Shown one piece after another: positions 24,264 through 32,457 of a DNA stretch of 40,960 nt. Position 1 is the stretch's first letter; each line of letters begins with the position of its first letter. The position numbers and the translations under genes were made by a program. This DNA comes from DSOI01 sp041394885 (GTDB lineage: Bacteria; Acidobacteriota; Terriglobia; Bryobacterales; Bryobacteraceae): NCBI GenBank assembly GCA_041394885.1, contig JAWKHI010000056.1:1-40960 (forward strand). Direction: 5' to 3'. The notes under the pieces were generated by a model. The model was not told where the DNA came from. It worked only from the letters and a program-made list of their open reading frames with translations, and searched no databases.

Positions 24264-25976
24264 TCATTCTGACTTGCGGGCCGGTGTCCGCCGCACGGTG
24301 CGCACCGGTCCGGTTCCCTCCACGGCCACTGTACTGCTGGTTCCATCCGGCCACCGCGCCACCATGCGTCCGGGCGCCTCGCCTGCCCAATGAATCCGCG
24401 CGTCGTTCGATGACAGGTAGCTGTAGCCCGGCTGCACGCATCGCCGCGGGCCCTTCTCGATCTCCAGGCACGTTCCGTAGCCGAAGCGATTGCCCGCCCC
24501 CGCGTCCACCCGGATCATCGCGCCCGGCCAGCCCCGCTCGGCCGTTCCGTTCAGCAGCAGGTGCATCGGGCCGTTGTTGTTGGTCACTACGATGTCCACA
24601 TCGCCGTCGTTGTCCACATCGCCGAATGCCGCCCCGCGACTGACGGCATCAACGGCGAGCGCCGGCCCGGCTTCCGCGCTCACGTCACGCAACAACCGGC
24701 CCTTGACGGCGGCTTCGTTCCGCAACAGCAGATTCTTCTGGGCGTAAGGGAACACGCCCGGCCTTGCCATTGGGTTTCGCACCGCGCCATTGGCCATGAA
24801 CAGGTCCAGCCACCCGTCGTTGTCGTAGTCGAACCAACCGACCCCGAAACCCGTGTAGGGCGCCGTAGGTTGCCCCAGCCGCGCCTGGGCCGACGTATCG
24901 AAGAAACCGGCCGCGCCCGCGTATCCAAACAGAGTGCTCCCTTCGTTGGTCAGGTTGGTCACGATCACGTCGGGATGGCCATCGCCGTCCATGTCCGCGC
25001 TGGCGACGCCCATACCCGCGCGAGGCAGGCCGGTTTCCGCATAGGCGGCGCCCAGTTCCAGCCCCTTCTCGCGAAACGTCCCATCCCGCTGGTTCATCCA
25101 GACATGATTGGCGGCGCCGTCGTTGGCCACGTAAAGATCGGTCCAGCCGTCGCCGTCGAAGTCCGCTGCCGTCACACCCAGTCCCGGCCCCGCACGCGCC
25201 GCGATGCCTGCGGCTTCGCTCACGTCCCGGAATCGGCCGCCCCCCAGGTTCTCATAAAGCACGTCCGCTTCCGGGCGGTAGACCTGCGGACCGCAGTAGT
25301 CTTTCGCGCCGCCCGGCGATTGGCACTTCGGCCGTTCGGTGATGCTCACCGCCACATAGCGCGTGTGAAACAGATCGAGGTCCCCGTCCCGGTCGAAATC
25401 GAAAAACACCGCGCTGGTCGACCATCGGCCGCTCGCCACACCGGCCGTCGCGGTGATGTCGGTGAACCGCCCGCCGCCCTCGTTGCGGTAAAGCACGTTC
25501 GGGCCGAAGTTCGTCACGTAAAGGTCAAGGTCCCCGTCGCCGTCGATGTCGCCCGCGGCCGCACCCATGCCCTGCGCCTGGTGCGCCGTCCCCGATGCCT
25601 CGGTAACGTCGGTGAATGCCAGTTTCCCCGACGGGATCGTCTCGTTGCGAAACAGCCGGTTGCCCGGCTGCCAGCCCGCCGGTGGGGGCAGCTTGGTGTC
25701 GGCGAGCGACAGACCGGGCTCGAGAAACCACCCCTGCACGGCGTAAATGTCGAGGTCGCCATCGCCGTCATAGTCGATCAGCGCCGCCCCGGCTCCGACG
25801 ATTTCCGGCATATGGTACTCTCCGGTCACCCCGCCGAAATGGTGGAAACCGAGCCCCACGCGTGCGGACGCTTCTTCGAATTCCGGACGCGGTGGCGCGT
25901 CGCCCGGATTGCGCATCGAACAGGATGCCAGCAGAAGGATGGGCGCGCACAGTGCGCGCGCGCGAAGACGAATCAT
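24264..25976 (-). CDS. CRTAC1-type FG-GAP/UnbV lipoprotein
   Basis: 570 residues. Lipoprotein signal with lipobox LLLASC. Seven FG-GAP/VCBS blades follow, each with an Asp-rich calcium loop: DYDGDGDLD, DIDGDGDLD, DFDRDGDLD, DFDGDGWTD, DMDGDGHPD, DYDNDGWLD and DVDNDGDVD. They make a seven-bladed beta-propeller. The C-terminal ~85 residues (RFGYGTCLEIEKG, then SYLSSNDARIHWAG and VARWPDGTSS) are the ASPIC/UnbV domain. CRTAC1-family proteins sit at the cell surface; binding of glycans or proteins is supposed but unproven. The start codon is only 44 bases from that of the divergent TPR lipoprotein, a pairing seen often in acidobacteria and planctomycetes, which suggests a shared role. It is intact, ending two bases from the convergent PEP-CTERM gene's stop. 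Confidence 0.88.
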   Translation of the reverse strand: MIRLRARALCAPILLLASCSMRNPGDAPPRPEFEEASARVGLGFHHFGGVTGEYHMPEIVGAGAALIDYDGDGDLDIYAVQGWFLEPGLSLADTKLPPPAGWQPGNRLFRNETIPSGKLAFTDVTEASGTAHQAQGMGAAAGDIDGDGDLDLYVTNFGPNVLYRNEGGGRFTDITATAGVASGRWSTSAVFFDFDRDGDLDLFHTRYVAVSITERPKCQSPGGAKDYCGPQVYRPEADVLYENLGGGRFRDVSEAAGIAARAGPGLGVTAADFDGDGWTDLYVANDGAANHVWMNQRDGTFREKGLELGAAYAETGLPRAGMGVASADMDGDGHPDVIVTNLTNEGSTLFGYAGAAGFFDTSAQARLGQPTAPYTGFGVGWFDYDNDGWLDLFMANGAVRNPMARPGVFPYAQKNLLLRNEAAVKGRLLRDVSAEAGPALAVDAVSRGAAFGDVDNDGDVDIVVTNNNGPMHLLLNGTAERGWPGAMIRVDAGAGNRFGYGTCLEIEKGPRRCVQPGYSYLSSNDARIHWAGEAPGRMVARWPDGTSSTVAVEGTGPVRTVRRTPARKSE

Positions 25977-26020
25977 CGGTACACTTGAGTCTATGTATGT
26001 CCGGTAGGAGAGGTCAAGGA

Positions 26021-27418
26021 ATGCGCGGCGTCATGCTGTCGATGCTGGCGCTGGCGGCAGCCGGTTGTGGCGGCGAGACGCCCGGACCCATTCCCGTGAT
26101 CGATGTGACCGGTTTGGCTTCGGCGGCGCGTGGCGCCATCGGAAACGCCTACGCCGCCGCCCGCGCTGCGCCGCGCGATGGCCGCGCGTCGGGACGCCTG
26201 GGGATGCACCTGCTCGCCTACCGCTATGACGATCCCGCGCTCGCCTGTTTCGAGCGCGCACGAATCCTCCAGCCCGCGGCGGCGGACTGGCACCACTACG
26301 CCGGCACGATCTTCCTCAAGCGTAAGCAGTACCCCCTCGCCGCCGCGCGCTTCCGCCGCGTGCTCGAACTGGATCCCAAATCCACCGCCGCGCGCGTCCT
26401 GCTCGCCGAAACCGCCCTCGGGCAAAGAGGCTTCCTGCAGGCCCGCGACGCCTTCGCCGCCGTGTTGGAATCCCAGCCGAAAACACCGCGCGCCGTTTTC
26501 GGACTCGGCGTTTCTCTCGTTGCCCTCGGCCGCCCCGCCGAGGCGATCCCCTACTTCGAACGGGCGCTCGCTCTGGTGCCCGGATACAGTCAGGCCCGCT
26601 TCGCTCTCGCCGAAGTCCACCGCAAGGCGGGCCATCCCGGCAAAGCGGCTGCTCTGATGGAAGGCTACAACGTGAGCCGCGTGGCTTCCCGCCGGGCCGT
26701 CCAAGCGCCACTGGACGATCCGCGAATGGACGCCGTCCAGGCCTTGAATGTCGGGCCGCGCCAGCGCCGGGTGCGGGCCGCCGCGTTGGCTGCTTCCGGG
26801 CGATTGCCCGACGCCATTCGGCTTATGGAGCAGGGCTTGCGGGAGGACCCGGACCAAGTGGTTTTCCGGGCGGACTTGGCCTTGTTTCGCGCCATGTCGG
26901 GTGACCTCGCCGCCGCCAGCGGGACCTCCGCTCGCGCGGCCGCCATCGATCCCGATGCTCCTCCCGTCCTGATTGCCAAGGGCGGAAATCGACTCGCGGC
27001 GCGGCCGGCACGCCGATGCCGTGGAGGCGTTCGAACTGGCCGCCGCGCAATCGACGTCGGCATTCCCGCGCTGCTCCGCGCCGCCGGCGAGTGGATCGCT
27101 CTCGGCCGCCCCGCGGAAGCTGAGCAGCGCCTGCGCACCATCCTCGACGCCAATCCCGACGTTCCTCCGGCCAGTCTGCGGCTGGGCCTGCTGCTGGCCG
27201 AGTCCGGGCGCCGCGCGGAGGCGCTTCCGCACCTGGAACGGGCGAGCAAGAGAAAGTCCGAGGAGTTGCCGCGCGTGCTCTACCAATTGGGCCTCGCCTA
27301 CGCGGAGGCGGGCAGGCAGGATGAGGCGCAGCGGAATTTCCGTTACGCGCGCAACGAGGGAGAAATCCGCGGACAGCCGGGGGTCGCCCGCCTCGCCGCC
27401 GCCCGAATCACCCCGTGA
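26021..27418 (+). CDS. TPR-repeat lipoprotein, partner of CRTAC1 gene; local frame change
   Basis: 465 residues from the ATG at 26021 (an in-frame ATG at 25997 is possible). Lipobox ALAAAGC. About ten TPR motifs follow, such as YAGTIFLKRKQYPLAAARF, LGVSLVALGRPAEAIPYFE and LYQLGLAYAEAGRQDEAQRNF. The protein is therefore a membrane-anchored scaffold that binds partner proteins. Between ~26981 and ~27068 the gene's frame reads GGNRLAARPARRCRGG, unlike a TPR, while another frame reads AEIDSRRGRHADAVEAFELA, a perfect one. An extra G in AAGGGCGG and one missing base near 27068 would restore the repeat, so the frame changes compensate. It is divergent from the CRTAC1 lipoprotein with 44 bases between starts and convergent with the unknown protein at 27431. 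Confidence 0.82.
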   Translation: MRGVMLSMLALAAAGCGGETPGPIPVIDVTGLASAARGAIGNAYAAARAAPRDGRASGRLGMHLLAYRYDDPALACFERARILQPAAADWHHYAGTIFLKRKQYPLAAARFRRVLELDPKSTAARVLLAETALGQRGFLQARDAFAAVLESQPKTPRAVFGLGVSLVALGRPAEAIPYFERALALVPGYSQARFALAEVHRKAGHPGKAAALMEGYNVSRVASRRAVQAPLDDPRMDAVQALNVGPRQRRVRAAALAASGRLPDAIRLMEQGLREDPDQVVFRADLALFRAMSGDLAAASGTSARAAAIDPDAPPVLIAKGGNRLAARPARRCRGGVRTGRRAIDVGIPALLRAAGEWIALGRPAEAEQRLRTILDANPDVPPASLRLGLLLAESGRRAEALPHLERASKRKSEELPRVLYQLGLAYAEAGRQDEAQRNFRYARNEGEIRGQPGVARLAAARITP

Positions 27419-27430
27419 TCGCGAACCAGG

Positions 27431-28354
27431 CTACAGCGTACCGGCGGACAATTTTTCCAGAAAACCCCGCGTGATCGGCCACCGTCCGATCACCTCCGTA
27501 CCCTTCTGTTCGAACACGCCGCTCACCAGCAGCCGGCTCAGATCGTCCGGACCCGGCGTCTGGTTCTCCCGGTTCAGAAAACTCCGCAACATCCCGGTAG
27601 ACCGTTCCAGATTCTCCCGGCTCGCCGCCGCGTCCGCATCCGTGTCGAAGCGCGCTCTCATTTCCGCTTCGTATGAATCGCCCGCCGCGCCGATGGCAAG
27701 TGTCATCCGCTTTGCACCCTTCACCTGCGACACGAATGCTGATATCCCAGGGGGCAACTCGCCCGGGTCGGCCAGCACTTTGCCCGGCACAGCCACCCAG
27801 AACGGCTGCGGCGGTATCCAGAATCCCGCCGGTTCCGCGTGCTGCTTCCGTGTCCCCGCCGCGGCCCAGATATCCTCGTCGATCCCGATCGACAGCACGT
27901 CCTCGCTGATCGGGTAGAAGGAAAGAAACCGGTCCGGCGACCGTCCCTCGAGCCCGCAATATCCCGCCCTGCACTGCGCGCCATGCCTTTCCGCGTACGC
28001 GCGAATATCGGCCCAACTCAGCCGGCCTTTCAGAATGAAGTTGCTCCGCGCGCCGGCCAGCACCCCGCAGATCACATCCAGGTCTTCGCGATAGTCGAAC
28101 TGCACCGCTTCCACGAAGCGGCGGTAGTCCAACTCTTCCGACGCCCGGCTTCCCGCCAGCATCTCGAGCAGCCCCGCCCGCCGCAGCGTCTGGGTGTCCA
28201 CGAACACCTGCACTCCCTCTTCCTGCCAGGGCAGCCGCAACAGCATCCCGCGCACCGAAAGGTCCCGTCTCTGGCGCGCGGTCTCCACCAGCAGCAGTCC
28301 CGCCGCGCACAATGCGATCAACAGCACCGAAAGTGGGAGTGGGCGTATCTTCAC
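27431..28354 (-). CDS. membrane-anchored protein of unknown function, downstream of aroF
   Basis: 307 residues from the GTG at 28354, chosen because an AGGGAA ribosome-binding site lies eight bases upstream and the membrane segment then starts at residue 3 (KIRPLPLSVLLIALCAAGLL). The rest is periplasmic: EEGVQVFVDTQTLRRAGLLE, then ILKGRLSWADIRAYAERHG with two later Cys in QCRAGYCGLEG, and FWVAVPGKVLADPGELPPGI. I do not recognise the family. It begins 22 bases after the aroF stop on the same strand, so the two are likely co-transcribed, which need not mean a related role. Confidence 0.7.
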   Translation of the reverse strand: MKIRPLPLSVLLIALCAAGLLLVETARQRRDLSVRGMLLRLPWQEEGVQVFVDTQTLRRAGLLEMLAGSRASEELDYRRFVEAVQFDYREDLDVICGVLAGARSNFILKGRLSWADIRAYAERHGAQCRAGYCGLEGRSPDRFLSFYPISEDVLSIGIDEDIWAAAGTRKQHAEPAGFWIPPQPFWVAVPGKVLADPGELPPGISAFVSQVKGAKRMTLAIGAAGDSYEAEMRARFDTDADAAASRENLERSTGMLRSFLNRENQTPGPDDLSRLLVSGVFEQKGTEVIGRWPITRGFLEKLSAGTL

Positions 28355-28376
28355 CGCGAGTTCCCTGGCTTCGGAT

Positions 28377-29417
28377 CTATGCCGGCACCGCCGCCGACGC
28401 CAGCCGCGCCTCGCGCCACAGCGCGATATACGGCGCAAGGTCCTGCATCAGCTTCGCGAACGTCTCCAGATGCAGCGACTGCGCGCCATCGCTCCACGCC
28501 TTCTCCGGGCATGGATGCACTTCCATCAACAGCGAATCGGCCCCGATCGCCACCGCTGCCCGCGACAACGCCGGCACCAGGCTTCGTTTCCCCGTCGCGT
28601 GGCTCGGATCGAGCACCACCGGTAGATGCGTCAACTCGCGCAGCACCGGAACCGCCGCGATGTCGCACGTATTCCGCGTCGCAGTCTCGAAGGTCCTGAT
28701 CCCGCGTTCGCACAAAAGCACGTCCTTGTTGCCGTGCGCCACCACATACTCGGCCGACATCAGCAGTTCCTTGAGCGTCGAACTCAATCCCCGCTTCAGG
28801 AGCACCGGACGCCCCGCTGTCCCCAGCCGTTTCAGCAGCGCGAAGTTCTGCATGTTGCGCGCCCCGATCTGCAGAATGTCGGCATACTCGGCCACCAATC
28901 CCACGTCCTGGTCGCTCATCACTTCCGTGATGATCGAGAGGCCGGTGGCCTCCTTCGCCTTCTTCAACAGCTTCAGGCCCTCTTCGGCCATCCCCTGGAA
29001 ATCATACGGCGACGTCCGCGGCTTGAATGCGCCCCCGCGCAGCACCTTGCCGCCCGCCTTCGCCACCGCCTCGGCGGACTCCATGATCTGCTTCTCGCCT
29101 TCCACCGAACACGGGCCCGCCATCACCACGAACTCGTCCCCGCCGATTTCGCAGTTGTCCAGTTTGATGCGCGTTGGCTCCTGCCGGAACTCGCGGCTCA
29201 CGAACTTGTACGGCGCCGATATCCGCACCGCCCGCTCCACCTGCGGCATCGCCTCGAGCGACTCCAGACAGTTAGTCACATCGCCCACGCCGATCGCCGC
29301 GATCACCACCCGCTCTTCGCCGTCGATGGTGTGGATCTTATAACCGAAGTCTTCGATCCGGGTGCAGACTTCCTGGATCTCGTCCCGCGTACTGTGCAGT
29401 TTCATCGAGATAATCAT
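28377..29417 (-). CDS. aroF: 3-deoxy-7-phosphoheptulonate (DAHP) synthase, type I-beta
   Basis: 346 residues. It joins phosphoenolpyruvate and erythrose 4-phosphate in the first step of the shikimate pathway to aromatic amino acids. Residues 1-~70 form the ferredoxin-like/ACT-type regulatory domain of the I-beta class (MIISMKLHSTRDEIQEVCTR, then IHTIDGEERVV). The TIM barrel follows with FVVMAGPCSVE (metal-binding Cys), LRGGAFKPRTSPYDFQG, ITEVMSDQDV, LLKRGLSSTL, LCERGIRTFE, VVLDPSHATG and LLMEVHPCPE, all hallmark motifs. Length matches enzymes such as that of Thermotoga, where tyrosine or phenylalanine inhibits through the N-terminal domain. The start at 29417 is preferred over the ATG at 29405. 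Cytoplasmic and intact. Confidence 0.95.
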   Translation of the reverse strand: MIISMKLHSTRDEIQEVCTRIEDFGYKIHTIDGEERVVIAAIGVGDVTNCLESLEAMPQVERAVRISAPYKFVSREFRQEPTRIKLDNCEIGGDEFVVMAGPCSVEGEKQIMESAEAVAKAGGKVLRGGAFKPRTSPYDFQGMAEEGLKLLKKAKEATGLSIITEVMSDQDVGLVAEYADILQIGARNMQNFALLKRLGTAGRPVLLKRGLSSTLKELLMSAEYVVAHGNKDVLLCERGIRTFETATRNTCDIAAVPVLRELTHLPVVLDPSHATGKRSLVPALSRAAVAIGADSLLMEVHPCPEKAWSDGAQSLHLETFAKLMQDLAPYIALWREARLASAAVPA

Positions 29418-29463
29418 GACTTTCTCATGGTACCGCGCCTTCTTCCGCGCGGCCCGGCAAACT

Positions 29464-29469
29464 TACAAT
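29464..29469 (+). promoter_or_regulatory. -10 box overlapping the upstream ATG of the sulfatase gene
   Basis: TACAAT contains the first two bases of the ATG at 29468, so that codon would lie in the promoter. Transcription starting after it would reach the ATG at 29477 within about seven bases. No good -35 is seen. Confidence 0.45.
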
Positions 29470-29476
29470 GGTTGGG

Positions 29477-31003
29477 ATGACACGCCGCTCCTGGCTCTCC
29501 CTCACCGCCTTGTCCCAACTGCCGGCGCGGCCCCAGGCCCGCCGTACCCGCCCCAACATACTTTTCGTGATGACCGATCAGCAGCGCGGCGACTGCACCG
29601 GCGCGGCCGGCAACCCCGCCGTACGCACTCCGAACATGGACCGCATCGCGCACGAAGGCGTCCAGTTCACCAGCGCCTACTCGTCCACCCCCACCTGCAC
29701 GCCCGCCCGGACCGCCCTCCTTACCGGACTCTCTCCCTGGCATCACGGCATGCTCGCCATGGTCCGCATGGCCGATCGCTACCCGCTCGAAAAGCCCCGC
29801 GCCCTCCGCGATGCCGGCTACTACACCATGGCCATCGGCAAGAATCACTTCGCGCCGCTCCGCAACGGCCACGGCTACCATCGCATGCTGCTCGACGAGC
29901 ATTGCGGCTGCGGCAACGTCCACGATCCCGACGCCATCGCCCGCCGCGAAGCCGAGGACCGGTCCGACTACGAAGCCTGGTTCTGGTCCCAGGCCCCCAC
30001 TCTGGACCCTCACGCCACGGGCCTCGGCTGGAACGACTATCCCGCCAAATCCTTCGCCCTCCCCGAACATCTCCATCCCACCGTTTGGACCGGGCAATCC
30101 GCCGTCCGCTTCCTCGATCAATATGACGGCCGCGATCCTTTCTTCCTCAAAGTCTCCTTCGTTCGTCCGCACAGCCCCTACGATCCGCCCGCCCGCTTCA
30201 TGCGCATGTATGAGGATGCCCCGCTTCCCGAAGCCCGCGCCGGCAAATGGGCCGCCCGCTTCGAGCAGCGCAACAGCAACCGGCCCGACATCTGGCGCGG
30301 CAAGCTCGACCCCGCCGAGATTCGCCGCTCCCGCCAGGGCTACTACGGCTGCATCACGCAAGTGGATGAACAAATCGGCCAGATCTTCGAAGCCCTCGAG
30401 CGCCGCGGCTGGTACGACGAAACACTCATCGTGTTCACCTCGGACCATGGCGACATGACCGGCGATCAGAATCTCTGGCGCAAGTCCTACGCCTATCAGC
30501 CCTCGACGCGCATCCCCATGATGATGCGCTGGCCCACTGGTCTGGTCGCAGCCGAGCGCGGCCAGTCGATGCCTCAACCGGTGGAGTTGCGCGACATCCT
30601 GCCCACCTTCCTCGACGCCGCCGCATCGCCCACCGCCCAGCCGCTCGACGGGCGCAGCCTGCTCGATCTTGTCCGCAAGCGCGGCGAAGGCTGGCGCGAA
30701 TACATCGATCTCGAGCACGGCGTCTGCTACAGCACAGAAAACCAGTGGAACGCGCTCACCGATGGGAAGGTCAAATACATCTACCATGCCCTCCACGGCG
30801 AAGAGCAGCTTTTCGATCTAGCCGCCGATCCGCACGAATTGAATGACCTTGCCGGCGACCCTGCCCGCGCGCCCCTGCTGCGAAAGTGGCGCCAGCGTCT
30901 CGTGGATCACTTCGCCGAACGCGGCGCGCCCTACCTCGTCAGCGGCCGCCTCGCCCCGCGCGAGAAGAGCCCGAACACGTCCCCGCATTTTCCGCGGGCG
31001 TAG
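29477..31003 (+). CDS. exported sulfatase (formylglycine-dependent)
   Basis: 508 residues from the ATG at 29477; the ATG at 29468 is rejected because it falls inside a TACAAT promoter box. The N-terminus TRRSWLSLTALSQLPARPQA looks like a Tat signal. Sulfatase motifs follow: RPNILFVMTDQQRGD with the calcium Asp pair, then CTPAR at 74-78, the C-x-P-x-R site where Cys74 is converted to formylglycine, and the adjacent GLSPWHHG. IVFTSDHGDMTGDQNLWRKS supplies the further metal Asp/His, and VDEQIGQIFEALERRGWYDE is a typical helix. It should remove sulfate esters, probably from sugars, outside the cytoplasm. A formylglycine-generating enzyme must exist elsewhere. It is followed at 160 bases by a regulator, a receptor and a BNR-4 protein on the same strand. 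Confidence 0.9.
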   Translation: MTRRSWLSLTALSQLPARPQARRTRPNILFVMTDQQRGDCTGAAGNPAVRTPNMDRIAHEGVQFTSAYSSTPTCTPARTALLTGLSPWHHGMLAMVRMADRYPLEKPRALRDAGYYTMAIGKNHFAPLRNGHGYHRMLLDEHCGCGNVHDPDAIARREAEDRSDYEAWFWSQAPTLDPHATGLGWNDYPAKSFALPEHLHPTVWTGQSAVRFLDQYDGRDPFFLKVSFVRPHSPYDPPARFMRMYEDAPLPEARAGKWAARFEQRNSNRPDIWRGKLDPAEIRRSRQGYYGCITQVDEQIGQIFEALERRGWYDETLIVFTSDHGDMTGDQNLWRKSYAYQPSTRIPMMMRWPTGLVAAERGQSMPQPVELRDILPTFLDAAASPTAQPLDGRSLLDLVRKRGEGWREYIDLEHGVCYSTENQWNALTDGKVKYIYHALHGEEQLFDLAADPHELNDLAGDPARAPLLRKWRQRLVDHFAERGAPYLVSGRLAPREKSPNTSPHFPRA

Positions 31004-31163
31004 CCGGTCAGGAAGCATTCGGCCGGCGAGTGCGGAGCGCGAGGAGTACAATCGAGAGCAACGGTGCGTCGGGAGGCTGCTAAGGCCGAGAGGGGAACGC
31101 GCCGTTGGAAAGGGAACCGGAAAGGGGGCCGGCCTCGAGCCGGCGCCGCGCCGATAGCTGCCA

Positions 31164-32381
31164 ATGTCGATCGTGGGGTTGAAGCCAGCCGGTTCGCCGG
31201 GCGCTCTGGGTAACGGCCTTGTCGGCGCCGTCGCCGGCAGTTCGACTTTCGCCCGGTCGCCCGCTCTGCGTAAGCTCCTGCTTTACCTCTGGGAGCACCG
31301 CTGCGAAGAAGGGGGCGCTCCCGGTGAGTACGCCATCGCCGTCGACGTGTTCGGCAAGCGCGACGATTTCGACCCGCGGATCGACGCCACTGTGCGTGTG
31401 CAGGTGTCGCGGCTGCGGCAGAAGCTGAAGGAACACTACGAGAAGGAAGGCGCCGCGGCTTCCCAACGGCTCACGATCCCACCCGGGTCCCACCGGCTGG
31501 AAGTAGAAGCTTCGCCCCGCCCGCCGGCGGTTCGCCGCGAAATCCCCTGGAGGACGACGCTGACGGTGGTGGCGCTGCTGGCGAGCGCCGGCCTGGTACT
31601 GTGGAGCCTCGGGCTGCGCCGCGAACTCGCCGAGCGCCGCGCCTCCGAGGCGCTGCCCGAGTTCTGGCAGGCGATCCTGCGTCCGGGCCGCCTCACCCGC
31701 ATTATTTATCCAATCCCGGTTTTCTACAACTGGGATCGCATTCGTGTCCGCGACGTGGACAATAACGATCCGTTGGGGTGGCGCACCAGCCCGCGTCTGG
31801 CTCCGTTCGTGCGGTTGTACGGCGAGCCGAACGTCAGCCAAAGCTATTCGGTGTCGAGCGACACCGCCGCCGTGATCCAACTGACGCGATTTCTCGCTCA
31901 TCGACAGGTTCCCTCCGATGTCTCGGCCACCGTCCAGCTTTCGCTCGATCAATATGGCAACGACAACCTGATCCTTCTCGGTATCCCACCCACCAATGCC
32001 GCGCTCGAGCCGTTTCTGCGCGACATGAACTTCCATACCTCGGCCGGCGGCGGAGGCGTGGGCAACCGGCTGCCCGCGCCGGGCGAGCCGGAGCAATGGT
32101 CGGGGCGAACGGTTGGCGAAGACGAGCAGACGCGCTACGGGTTGATCGCCGCCGTGCCCGGCCAGACCGCCGGGTCCCGGCTGCTGCTCATGATGGGGCT
32201 CGACACCGCATCGCTCGGCACTGCGCTGACCGCGCCGCCCAGCCTCGCCGAGATTACCTCCCGGTGGAAGGCGCTCGGCAGGCCCGAGTACTTCGAGGTT
32301 GTGGTGGAAGCGGCCGTGCTCCATCGCGTCACTCAAAAGGCGCGCGTGGCGGCGATGCGCGCGATCGCTCCAATTCGCTGA
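31164..32381 (+). CDS. membrane-tethered HTH-like regulator
   Basis: 405 residues. Residues ~28-115 (LRKLLLYLWEHRCEEGG, YAIAVDVFGKRDDFDPRID, DATVRVQVSRLRQKLKEHY, then IPPGSHRLEVE) match the winged-helix-like module found at the N-terminus of many acidobacterial one-component proteins. A single transmembrane helix is at ~128-150 (LTVVALLASAGLVLWSLGL). The C-terminal ~250 residues are then outside the cytoplasm and are of unknown fold (IIYPIPVFYNWDRIR, SGRTVGEDEQTRYG). This is the layout of a ToxR/CadC-type regulator: sensor outside, DNA-binding part inside. A hairpin (GCCGGC, 5-base loop, GCCGGC; 31128-31144) lies 19 bases before the start and could hinder translation. It ends 76 bases before the receptor gene, which is its probable target. 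Confidence 0.72.
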   Translation: MSIVGLKPAGSPGALGNGLVGAVAGSSTFARSPALRKLLLYLWEHRCEEGGAPGEYAIAVDVFGKRDDFDPRIDATVRVQVSRLRQKLKEHYEKEGAAASQRLTIPPGSHRLEVEASPRPPAVRREIPWRTTLTVVALLASAGLVLWSLGLRRELAERRASEALPEFWQAILRPGRLTRIIYPIPVFYNWDRIRVRDVDNNDPLGWRTSPRLAPFVRLYGEPNVSQSYSVSSDTAAVIQLTRFLAHRQVPSDVSATVQLSLDQYGNDNLILLGIPPTNAALEPFLRDMNFHTSAGGGGVGNRLPAPGEPEQWSGRTVGEDEQTRYGLIAAVPGQTAGSRLLLMMGLDTASLGTALTAPPSLAEITSRWKALGRPEYFEVVVEAAVLHRVTQKARVAAMRAIAPIR

Positions 32382-32420
32382 TTGCAAGCCGTAACAGCCG
32401 AGTAACAGACCTCTGGAAAC

Positions 32421-32450
32421 TTGGTTTCCCGTTCCGTGCCGGTTTAGCAT
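32421..32450 (+). promoter_or_regulatory. possible promoter of the third receptor gene
   Basis: TTGGTT (32421-32426), an 18-base spacer, and TAGCAT (32445-32450), seven bases before the ATG at 32458. Weak hexamers, but the same spacing as the other proposed leaderless starts in this window. Preceded by two copies of GTAACAG (32392 and 32402 regions), a possible regulator site. Confidence 0.4.
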
Positions 32451-32457
32451 CGCTGGC

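Noticed and set aside
24561..25988. 475-codon open frame opposite the CRTAC1 gene
   Set aside because: It has no motif; the minus strand carries seven calcium-binding blades and a UnbV domain.
26021..27418. Programmed frameshifting in the TPR and EamA genes
   Set aside because: No slippery heptamer with a downstream structure is seen and the changes come in compensating pairs; error or mutation is simpler.
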